A stretch of 64,000 bases of DNA from assembly GCA_949825045.1 (NCBI GenBank), contig OX463829.1:25948715-26012714 (forward strand), read 5' to 3'. Position numbers and translations under genes: made by a program. The DNA comes from Argyresthia goedartella (Eukaryota; Arthropoda; Insecta; Lepidoptera; Argyresthiidae). Shown piece after piece: positions 55,518 to 64,000 of this stretch. The notes below the pieces were generated by a model. That model had not been told where the DNA came from. It made no database searches and saw only the letters and a list, made by a program, of their open reading frames with translations. Numbering within the stretch: the stretch's first letter is position 1; each line of letters begins with the position of its first letter.

Positions 55518-55848
55518 GTTTAAATATTTACCAAAAAATTCGAAAATTTACTGCCAATAAATTCTAAATGATTGCCAGAATGTGTAAATGATCACCAAAT
55601 TGTGTTTGAATAAATGATCACCAAACTTCTTTTTATGTTTTTTTGTACTGAAGTTTATGTTTTAGTTTTTGTTGTTCTTCTTACATGTTCAACCTAACAC
55701 GAAGGGTAAAGGGGGCTACGCTTTGCTCACTCCCTCAACCCTTCACCTAAGCTACCGCAGTATTTTGCCCTGTTATTTTCTGCAACTTTTGGTGATATAA
55801 CCCATTTTGGTAAAGAAAAAAATATTTTGGTGATCATTTAAATTGTTC
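55518..55848 (-). repeat. GGTGATCATTT-motif element with hairpin core, copy 1
   Basis: AAATGATTGCC and two AAATGATCACCAAA motifs on the left face GGTGATATAACCC and GGTGATCATTTAAA on the right. The GC-rich hairpin-core module lies between (55665-55775). Inverse copy at 58972-59299. Confidence 0.75.
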
Positions 55849-56364
55849 TCTTGTATAATTGCGCTATCCGTGGCCAGTGACAGAAAATCTTTTTTATTTA
55901 TCGATTGTGCATCTGGGCCTAGTTCTCTCGATCTGCTAAAATGTATTTCAGCTTCAAAATAACCGTACAGTGTATGTCTAATAAATACAATCGAAATGGG
56001 CACGGCAATATTTTCCAATACGCAGCCCTCATCTTTGCCTGTGTGAGTACCTTTTACCTGTGTGTGTACGAATCTGGAATTTCACGGTTCACTGGCCGAA
56101 GAAGTTACTCACTTTAGCTGATGAAGTTTGGAAAAGGGACCGAATTACGGAAATCATCTTAATTATCTCGTTAGGAGAGCATCGTTAACGGTAACAAAGG
56201 AATATGGCGTTTCGGCACGCCATGCGATAGTTCTCATCGGAACTAAGCTGGTAATAAACAATTGATTCACAAGTTACTGGACATAAATCATCATCATTAT
56301 ATCAGTACTCTTTCTGCCCATGATTGGCATAGAGTGATAATAATAAAATAATAATACTTTGAAC
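55849..56364. other. Non-coding, no gene seen
   Basis: No domain or repeat recognised; short frames only. Confidence 0.5.
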
Positions 56365-56594
56365 ACTATTTACATACATTGATCTAGCCCAAAACTAGGA
56401 TTCCCTGTATCTTGGGTACTAGACAACGATACACATACTTATATAGATAAATATTATACTTAGATAGATAAACAACCATGACTAGGGTACAAACATCCGT
56501 TCTCATCAAACAAATATTCGCCCACACCGAGACTCGAACCCGGGACCCTTAGCTTCAAGGCCAGGGTCACTACCGACTCGGCCATTCGGGTCGC
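56365..56594 (-). repeat. SINE S2, full length, tRNA-derived
   Basis: On the minus strand the head CGACCCGAATGGCCGAGTCG carries a perfect pol III A box (TGGCCGAGTCGG, 56573-56584) and a B box GGTTCGAGTCT (56530-56540). A body with CATGGTTGTTTATCTATCTA and GTGTATCGTTGTCTAGTACC follows, and the 3' part is CAGGGAATCCTAGTTTTGGG. The 3' part resembles S1 (GG(T/A)ATCCTAGT), so S1 and S2 may share a LINE partner. Confidence 0.8.
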
Positions 56595-58042
56595 AATGCC
56601 TCTTTAGAAGCACGCCATTTCCGGTCTTGAGCTAAAACTTGATTCAAAGCCACACTTATTTTAGATATTTAGCTGAAAGAGCTGCAGATCTGATAAAAAT
56701 TAATGTCTAAATAACCTGAAAAAGTTTTTAAACCTCTGCTGCTAAAACCCTGGCAAAAAAATCTTCTTTTCCTTGCGTCTATTCATAAGCCGTCGATTAC
56801 GGTTACATTGTTTCATATTACCCTCATACATCTTAACTCTGCTAATGAGTTCATTTTATAACGAACTTACTCTGTTATGTTCCTTTGTGTAAATGCCTGT
56901 ATGTGAGACATCGAGGGAACATTTAGGAAAATACCTAAATGTTCCCTCGATGTCTCACAAAAACACTCGCAACCTGACACAAACAATGCAGGGCTCGTCA
57001 ACGGTTGCCATGTTTAAATTCCATTCAACCCTTTCCCGAAACTACTGAAACTAACCGAATCAGCACGTCCCGAAACCAACAAGTTCGAAAAACCATTTCA
57101 GTCCGACCCAATCGAATACCCAAATAGGAACCTTATTTCGTGTAGCGTACGGTTTGGTGCACAATAGTGCTAGTTGCCTCATATGGTAGGGTGACTGCTA
57201 GAATGAAGAGGTAGCTCTTGTCTCAACCCATCTATTAAAAAACGGCCAAGTGCGAGTCGGACTCCCATATCGTACAAACCCCTAAATTAAAATTCATTTT
57301 ACCCATTGCTAAAGCTGGGACAATTAAGGAATACATGGCATTAATACTACTAATAAGTATGATAAATGTGAAAGGTTTGGTGAGTGTCACTCAATGAACC
57401 AAAAACGCTGAACAGATATGGCTTAAAGTTGGGATTCAGATACTTTTTGTCCTATAATTTGATAATTCCGAAGTCGCGGCCCAAGATAGAGTAAAAAAAA
57501 TTTGATTATAAATTGTGTCGAGTTCAGAATGGGAATCACCTACTAAAGTAGCGTACAGCCCAGCGTCCGTAAGATTGACGTGGCATAAATAGCTGCCAGT
57601 TAAAGCATTTTTCATAGTCTCCACTGTGGTCGGTTTGTTGCGTAGGGTGAAGATGTGAAAACGGCCATGATGGATGGAGGGCCATTGAATGAGCCTCCGT
57701 ATTATTTTTATGTATTTTTTTCCTTTTCCCGATTCTTGTGACCGACGGAAGAGACACCTGTGAAATATTTATGGATAGGGTTTATTTATTGTTGAAGTTG
57801 AATTTAGTGCTTTATCGGTGAGATTTTTTTATGCAGTTTTCGTGTACTGCCTTGTGTTTTATGGAACCGAAAACTGGTTTTCAGAAACGTTCTATGGTCT
57901 TTTTAGGACTTGTATTTGGGGTCCTTCCCTGTTCCGACCTAGCTGGGGAATTTACATGGGATACACAAGGCTTCGGCAGGCTACAAACAGGACAGAATAA
58001 ATATAGTTTTAAAAAAACTAAAAAACATGCTTTTAAAGCACT
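56595..58042. other. Non-coding with palindrome and a family T end
   Basis: Contains the palindrome at 56903-56958 and a family T left end at 57234-57280 (ACGGCCAAGTGCGAGTCGGA). No gene recognised. Confidence 0.5.
56903..56958. repeat. Perfect 25-bp inverted duplication, 6-base spacer
   Basis: GTGAGACATCGAGGGAACAT...AGG (56903-56927), AAAATA, then the exact complement (56934-56958). Mixed base composition, so not a low-complexity effect. Confidence 0.9.
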
Positions 58043-58250
58043 TCGAACTAAAAAGTTAAAAATAATTTTTAATATAACCTTAAAACAATAATGAATAAAA
58101 AATACTATTATTATTGTGAAACAAAAAGCGTCGGGCGCTCGATGTACGAAAGATATGGAACTTTTTGTTTCACAATAATAATACATAGTATTTTTTATTC
58201 ATTATTGTTTTAAGGTTATATTAAAAATTATTTTTCATTTTTTAGTTCGA
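58043..58250. repeat. Long inverted repeat, ~87-bp arms
   Basis: Left arm 58043-58128 and right arm 58161-58250 match over nearly the full length (TCGAACTAAAAA outer, ACCTTAAAACAATAATGAAT middle, GTGAAACAAAAAG inner), with a small indel around CTATTATT versus CTATGTATTATT. The 32-base loop is GC-richer (CGTCGGGCGCTCGATG). Confidence 0.88.
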
Positions 58251-58572
58251 GTGCGGGTTGTGTGAGAAATTAATTAATCCTGGCGATCCTAATCAGGATA
58301 ATGAGGTAAACTTATGAAATTATTACATTGTCGCTGATTCTTGATAAGTGTACAAAGTTTGAATTGAATCTGTCCGTTTAAAGTGGGTCAAAATCGAGTC
58401 CAAAGGAGTCGGTTACATACAAACAAACAAACATACATACATACAGGTGAAGCTAATAAAAGCGTGATAATGATAAAAAGGGCAATAGCGGGGCGGTTGT
58501 CAATGTCAATGTCAAATAGCTTCAACACTTGTGACACATCAGCGAGATTTGCAATAAGATTATTTTAATATT
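58251..58572. other. Non-coding with ACAA/ACAT microsatellite
   Basis: ACAAACAAACAAACATACAT at 58420-58445. No gene recognised. Confidence 0.5.
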
Positions 58573-58790
58573 GTACATTGTGGCACACAAAAAATGAGAA
58601 AATAGCATCCCCGTAGAGGTTTTGGTGCTATCTTCTCTGACAGGCGTATTTCCGAAGCACTTGTAGAGGTAATGGAGTTTCCTTTTCCTGTGCGAGATTC
58701 AGCCATTTGAAAGGGAAATTATCTTTTTCTAAATCAAAACATACTCATAAAACCCATAGTTTAGTATTTGATTAATAATTTAATTTTCCC
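58573..58790 (-). repeat. Dispersed repeat R4, copy 4
   Basis: TTTTGGTGCTATCTTCTCTG, GGCGTATTTCCGAAGCACTT and CCTGTGCGAGATTCAGCC are the inverse of R4 at 40620-40720. Confidence 0.72.
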
Positions 58791-58971
58791 CATTTACATC
58801 AGACTTACGTGTTTGACTTGTAAAAGTATATTAATTATGACTACTTGAAAAAAAAATGAGTTTTGAGTTTTGGGGGCCCGTTTTCGAATTTGATGTGACA
58901 TGATTCACGGAGGGTCTTGTATTTGCCACCCGTCCCATTAGAAGGGTAGTTTCACTTATACTATTTAACAA

Positions 58972-59299
58972 TGGCAACAAATATAATGATCACCAAAATA
59001 TTTTATTCTTACCCAAAATGGGTAAATGATCACCAAAAGTTGCAGAAAATATTAGGGCAAAATACTGCGGTAGCTTAGGTGAAGGGTAAAGGGGGTGAGC
59101 GAAGCGAAGCCCCCTTTGTCCTTCGTGTTACGTTGAATATGTAAGAACAAAAAATACTTGAATACTTAAACAAAAAATACAGAAGTATGGTGATCATTTG
59201 TCCAAACACAATTTGGTGATCATTTACTAATTCTGGCAGTCATTTGAAATTTATTGGTAGTAAATCTTAATTTTTTTTTTGGTAATAGTTTAAACACAA
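58972..59299 (+). repeat. GGTGATCATTT-motif element with hairpin core, copy 2
   Basis: ATAATGATCACCAAAATATT, GGTAAATGATCACCAAAAGT, the hairpin core GAAGGGTAAAGGGGGTGAGC (59081), then TGGTGATCATTTGTCC and TGGTGATCATTTACTAATTC. Inverse of 55518-55848, 3.1 kb away. Confidence 0.75.
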
Positions 59300-60100
59300 G
59301 CTTTTAACAATGCCTTCTTAAATAAGAAAACCCTTACCCAGCCAGGTAGGCGAAATTAATATTAACACAAGTCATATTTTGTTGAATTATGCTGTTCAGT
59401 GAATTCAGAAATTAAATGCAAGCAGTTTGGCAATGAAGGGCAGTTCCCTCGGGTGATTTGAGGATCACGGGTGAAACGGCTCACACCCGCCGTTCGTCAC
59501 ACAATGTGCGTGTGTAAGACTGGGTGTCCCGACGACAGAGTTTCACCTTCAGATTTAAGAGGTTCAGGCCTTTAAAATAAAATAAAAACACTTCACGGAT
59601 GTATAGAGGGCATAAGTTATTTTTTTAGGGTAGTATTTAAACGTATGACTGGAAACCAGTATTCTTCCATAGCAAAATACTGGTTTTTCCTGACTGAATT
59701 ACTTAGCGATAAAAACAGAGCGCGACTAGAAATACTGACTTCGTCTTTCAAATTTACTGGATTGCGCAAAAAAGCAGAAACTTGAAAGCTACTTAATTCG
59801 AGTAACATAAAATACAAAACGAGCGTTGGATTTTGTTGTTCTTACTTGTTCAACCTAACACGAAGGATAAAGGGGGCTTGGCTTCGCTCACTTACTTTAT
59901 CCGTCACCTACCCTGACCTACCACTTCGCCCAGGAAGTCTTTATTTAGCCAATAAACGGTGGCAAAATCAATCAGTAATGTTGTCGCTCAAATCAGTATA
60001 TTTTTCCGCATATTTCAGAAAATGCCGCTGTTCCCATGGTCATTCGCTCAATTGGTTTTTTACTCGGTCGTTTTATTATTTCCCTTTTTTATAAATATTA
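59300..60100. other. Non-coding with a hairpin-core repeat
   Basis: 59830-59925 is a further copy of the hairpin-core module (TTGTTCAACCTAACACGAAG, GATAAAGGGGGCTTGGCTTC) with a decayed right half. No gene recognised. Confidence 0.55.
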
Positions 60101-60573
60101 TAGTAGTTTAAGTGACTGCTGCATAATGCCTAATTATGTACAGTTACATACACTAGTTTATCTACACACATATCATAAGCTCTCTTTGATGTGTTCAGGA
60201 ACCGCATGTTTGACCGGCATTGTGGTTCTGCAATTGTTTAGCTTGTTCTTTAGTACCAACTTCACGCAGACGGGCGTCGGCGTTCGAAATTTGAATGTCA
60301 GTACCAACTTCACAGACAAACTAGGGACGGCACGCGGGTGGGCGTCGGCGTTCGAAATTTGAATGTCATTATATGTAGAAAAACTACACATAATGACCAT
60401 TATGTGTAGTTTTCCAGATACGAAACGAGTTTTTAGCAAGTAGTTTAACTTAATGACCATTATGTGTAGTTTTCCAGATACGAAACGAGTTTTTACCAAG
60501 TAGTTTAACATAATGCTGATCGTAACGTGCGGTTTTTGAACGCAGTAAAGAGGGTTTATGATACGTGTGTAGA
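60101..60573 (-). mobile_element. Composite Helitron-like element, copy F
   Basis: Same ends and A|T flanks. The first module is collapsed (GCTGCATAATGCCTAATTATG). A 56-base stretch (GACCATTATGTGTAGTTTTC through AAGTAGTTTAAC) is present twice in tandem at 60398-60510. Its right end is 54 bases from the LINE A ORF1 start, so it sits in or beside the LINE 5' region. Confidence 0.75.
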
Positions 60574-60626
60574 TAAAATAAATAACACGAAACAATAAAT
60601 ACGAAATTAAGGAACATGTGTCGGCT

Positions 60627-61433
60627 ATGAATAGTTTGTTGGAGACGTGTAAGTATAATTATGACACTTTCATATCTTTGACCGACAATCACATCTGTGA
60701 TTGTAAACAAGCTCCAGCGGACTGTTCCGTGCCGACCGTGTGTCCCGCCGAGCAGCCGGCCGAACAGCTGATACTGACCCAGGCGCCGCCGTCAGTCGAC
60801 TTGAGTACTAATAGTGTTATCAATAACGCCTCCTTCTCTCGGACAAAGGATAGGTATATAATGTACAGCGATGAACTTGGAAAAAATATGGGTTTACAAC
60901 TTAGTCAGCGCGTGGGCCAGGCAATATTAAATAACTGTATGCCTGGCGCCACATATTCACAAATATTAAACAAAGTGTTGTCATCGCAGTTTTTAGAACC
61001 AACCACCCTAATTATTTTAATTGGTAGAAGGGAAAATGTATCTAAAAAACTAATTACTAAATACTTTTCCAAATTAAATTCTTTACAAAATGTAGATAGA
61101 ATAATCTTGTTTGCGTTTCCCTTCAGCCAATCTTTGTCACAACATGAAAATCATATAAGACATGATTATAATACATTTATACACACATTGACATGTCGTC
61201 ATACTGAAAAATTTCATTTCATAGACATCAATATTTGTATTGGAAAATATTTTTATTTGACTAAGGATAGGTATTACCTATCTAGGTTTTATACAAAACA
61301 GATAGCACAGTCACTATCTTATTTTATTTTGAACTCAGTCAAGTTTTTGACTAATGAAACGCCTGCTTCTATTGAGCAGTGTAATAATAATGACATGTAC
61401 TCCTTGGAATCTGTTCCAAGGTCTTTAAATTAA
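60627..61433 (+). CDS. LINE A ORF1, SGNH/GDSL-esterase-like protein
   Basis: 268 residues from the first ATG (MNSLLETCKYN); an in-frame stop lies upstream at 60579. A low-complexity N-terminus with Cys and Pro-Ala-Glu (CDCKQAPADCSVPTVCPAEQ) precedes an SGNH-type fold: IMYSDELGKNMG (block I, S-D-x-x-G), MPGATYSQI (block II Gly), LIILIGRREN (block III) and a C-terminal TKDRYYLSRFYTKQIA, where a block V D-x-x-H would be expected but His is replaced. Esterase-like ORF1 proteins occur in CR1-type LINEs and are thought to bind RNA or membranes. Here catalysis looks lost. The assignment rests on pattern only. Confidence 0.65.
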   Translation: MNSLLETCKYNYDTFISLTDNHICDCKQAPADCSVPTVCPAEQPAEQLILTQAPPSVDLSTNSVINNASFSRTKDRYIMYSDELGKNMGLQLSQRVGQAILNNCMPGATYSQILNKVLSSQFLEPTTLIILIGRRENVSKKLITKYFSKLNSLQNVDRIILFAFPFSQSLSQHENHIRHDYNTFIHTLTCRHTEKFHFIDINICIGKYFYLTKDRYYLSRFYTKQIAQSLSYFILNSVKFLTNETPASIEQCNNNDMYSLESVPRSLN

Positions 61434-61555
61434 CCCATAGGACAACAGAGAGTAACTCTGGCAGTAATATTAATATTTGTATAAATATACCTTCATCTTG
61501 CCCATTAAATCAAGTTACTAGTAATGAAAAATGTAAAAGTAAGAATATTTTAAAC

Positions 61556-61954
61556 GTGGTTCATCAAAATATACAGGGCATGTTAAGTAAAGAACTGGAA
61601 ATTGAGTTATTCATGAACTGTAATAATATTGATATTTTATGTATAACAGAGCACTTTTTAAAGAGTTATCAGTTCATGTTCAACTTTAATAACCACCACT
61701 TTGCTAGTTCGTTCAACAGAAAAACAGCTGATCGCGGTGGCTCCTTAATACTTGTAAATAATAGTTTTAAATATAAGGAACGAGTTGACATAGTGAGCCT
61801 GTCTGTTGAGCGTACCATGGAAATAGCCTGTATTGAACTTGAACAACTTATTGTAATGAGCGTATACAGACCACCAGATTCATCCTTTGATTTATTCGAA
61901 AAGAAAATGGATGAAGTGTTGATTAAAATCAGCGATAAAAACAATTTTTTATAA
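61556..61954 (+). pseudogene. LINE A endonuclease (APE type), first part
   Basis: HQNIQGM (metal-binding Asn), ILCITEHFL (catalytic Glu), GGSLILVNNSF and VMSVYRPPDSS are the standard blocks of an AP-endonuclease domain. The frame is open further upstream, overlapping the ORF1 end in the -1 frame, with no ATG near the expected start. It stops after KNNFL. One shift later the next frame gives ICGDFNVNLL (D-x-N), and after 62035 ATCIDNIFT and TSDHSGQ (SDH) complete the domain. Confidence 0.82.
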
Positions 61955-62034
61955 TTTGTGGTGATTTTAATGTTAATCTGTTAGAGGATAATAATATTTG
62001 TACTAGATTAAAATCTTTATTTTTATGTCACAAC

Positions 62035-64000
62035 ATGAACTATCTGTTTTTGGAGCCTACTAGAATTACTGCAACATCTGCTACCTGCATTGACAATATA
62101 TTTACTAAGATTATACCCATTTTCAAATCGGTCATCAATAAATTTACCTCTGATCACTCTGGTCAGATAGGTATATTCAATATTAAAATAAAAAAGGACC
62201 AAAAAGAGGATATTACATGTGTGCCCGTTAGTGACACTCGGCTTGAACACTACAGGAATAATATTTTAGATAAACTATGGGAAATACCATACAGTGACGA
62301 TCCAAATTTGTTGTACAACTCAGTATTTAACCTTGTCAAAAATGAATATGATACGGTATTTAAATCAAAAACTATAAAAGTTAATAACAAAGCTTTGTTT
62401 AGTGATTGGGCGACAGTTGGAATTCATAGGAGAAGACGAAGATTATATGAACTCTATGAAGAGAAATCATATAACAAAAATACGGCCTTTCTAGATTATG
62501 TTCGTAGTTATTCAAAAATGTTTAAACGCGTTTGTGCCGTAGCTAAATCTAATTTCCTTAAAAACAAAATTGAATCTAGTAGCAATGTAATGAAAACGAC
62601 TTGGCAAATTATAAACAGAGAGACTGGAAAGGCCAAAGCTACACATAATAACTTCAAGCTTAAGATAGATAATCAATTGCTAAGTACAGACCTAGAAGTA
62701 GCAAAAGCTTTCGAAAATTTCTTTACGGACATTCCAGTTTCAACAACCAAGTCTTTAAATTCATCTCCCGCTGCTGCTGAATCTATACTTAAACAAAACT
62801 TTGAGGAATGTAAAACAGATTTTAAATTTAGGCACGTAAATAATGAAGACATTGTAAAAGCGTTTAAATCCCTGGAAATGAAAAAGACAGCTGACGCCCA
62901 TGGTCTATCAGTAAAAATTATTAGTTCCATTGTAGATTGTATTGCACCTCACCTTTGTTGTATATTTAATCAATGTATAGATAATGGTGTGTTTCCTGAC
63001 TTGATGAAACTAAGTAAAGTTATACCTTTATTCAAAGCTGGTAGTACATCAGACCCCACCAATTTTATACCCATATCGATACTACCAACGCTTAGCAAAA
63101 TATTTGAAAAACTCATACTTAATCAATTGTAAAGTATTTTTTATCTCAATAATTTAATTCATATTGCTCAGTTTGGTTTCACAAAGGGTCGTTCAACAGC
63201 CGATGCTGGTGTTGAACTAATCGACAATATTTTTGATGCCTGGGAAGACGCAATGGATGCAATAGGTGTCTTCTGCGATCTATCCAAGGCTTTTGATTGC
63301 GTCCATCATGACACTCTTGTCAGGAAGTTACGCCATTATGGTGTAAAAGATCAGGCACTTGACCTTCTGGAGTCATATCTAACAGATAGGGTTCAGATGG
63401 TCGATATTAATGGGAAAAGATCACCTGGGTCTTCAATAAGTATGGGCGTACCGCAAGGTTCAATTCTTGGTCCTTTCTTGTTTTTAGTATATATTAATGA
63501 TTTACCTTACCTTGTTAAAGCAAAACATGGGTTAGTATTGTTTGCCGATGATACTTCTTTGATATTTAAAGTTAAAAGACAGCAATCAAATTATGACGAG
63601 GTAAACAATGCTATCTCTAGTATAGTGAACTGGTTTACTGTTAACAATTTATTACTTAATGAAAAGAAAACTAAATGTATTAAATTCGTGTTACCCAATG
63701 TGAACCCGGTAACTACAGACATATTTATAAAAGGACAGAGATTGGACCTTGTGCAGTCGACTGTCTTTTTGGGCATTACTTTAGACGCCAAACTACAATG
63801 GGATCCTCATATAAATAAATTGTCGAACAGACTGAGTTCGGCAGCGTTCGCAGTTAAAAAAATTAGAGCTCTTACCGACGTAGACACCGCTAGACTAGTC
63901 TACTTTAGTTACTTTCATAGTCTAATGACCTATGGTATTTTATTGTGGGGTCACGCTGCGAATGCTAATAGTATATTTATTCTGCAGAAACGGGCTGTTC
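62035..64000 (+). pseudogene. LINE A endonuclease end and reverse transcriptase, one stop
   Basis: NNLFLEPTRITATSATCIDN-like endonuclease end (the frame begins MNYLFLEPTRIT), SDHSGQIG, and a linker with FSDWATVGIHRRRRRLYELY and TWQIINRETGKAK. Then RT: DAHGLSVKIISS, SKVIPLFKAGSTSDPTNFIP (family FRPIS changed to FIPIS), a TAA at 63130-63132 inside NQL..YFL, in phase with what follows, then QFGFTKGRSTADAG, FCDLSKAFDCVHHDTL, GVPQGSILGPFLFLVYINDL and LFADDTSLIF to the window end. The catalytic residues are present; the stop makes this copy non-autonomous. Confidence 0.85.

Larger units (their letters stand above)
60574..64000 (+). mobile_element. LINE family A, copy 5 (most complete, runs off window)
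   Basis: ORF1, endonuclease and RT in order, then continuous with the part that opens the window. The 5' boundary cannot be placed exactly because Helitron-like copy F adjoins it. The copy is degraded by one shift near 61950 and one stop at 63130. Confidence 0.9.

Noticed and set aside
56520..56598. Possible tRNA-Ser/Leu-like gene on the minus strand
   Set aside because: Perfect A box, but it is followed by a SINE body shared with 53.6 kb, so it is called SINE S2.

Overview
This window looks like repeat-dense nuclear DNA from an insect, almost certainly a moth or butterfly. It is AT-rich, and I find no gene that I can assign to the host with confidence. Almost every recognisable coding stretch is a transposable-element open frame. 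The best lineage pointers are a DD37D (maT-type) mariner of the kind known from silk moth, a DD34D mariner with TTAGGTCC ends, Jockey/CR1-type non-LTR elements, and a dispersed repeat with GGTTCCGTACC/GGTACGGAACC ends plus GGAC runs that I associate with lepidopteran genomes. All lineage and family names are from memory of motifs; no database was searched. Percent identities and repeat boundaries were read by eye.

Layout. 0-5.7 kb: the 3' half of LINE family A, a 73-bp tandem repeat, a broken piggyBac-type transposase, and a second 3' stub of LINE A. 5.7-12.8 kb: non-coding, with four copies (A-D) of a composite Helitron-like non-autonomous element, two of them sitting inside other repeats. 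12.8-21.1 kb: a three-level nest. A FLYWCH/MULE transposase remnant is split by LINE C, and LINE C's (TTA)n tail is in turn split by a complete gypsy-type LTR retrotransposon (13233-18147). 21.1-34.8 kb: LINE B fragments, SINE pieces, a long-TIR foldback element, another LINE A copy, and Helitron-like copy E. 34.8-37.7 kb: nothing recognisable. 37.7-44.0 kb: a TA-flanked MITE, LINE D (broken) and LINE E (long intact reverse-transcriptase frame). 44-50 kb: SINEs, an inverted SINE pair between 112-bp direct repeats, and a nearly intact maT mariner. 50-60 kb: LINE A copy 4, the second MITE copy, a broken DD34D mariner and several foldbacks. 60-64 kb: Helitron-like copy F followed directly by the most complete LINE A copy (ORF1 with an SGNH-like domain, endonuclease, RT), which runs off the window end. 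The window therefore starts and ends in the same LINE, in the same orientation.

Three signals deserve most attention. (1) The composite Helitron-like family has two adjacent inverted-repeat modules, and the first is cleanly collapsed in half of the copies. (2) At least six inverted duplications have near-zero spacers, some inside transposon coding frames whose ancestral order can be read. They look like snap-back template switches or an assembly artefact. (3) A 3'-end hairpin is shared by two LINE families with co-varying stem length. None of these needs a host gene to explain it, and I see no CRISPR array, RNA gene or operon.
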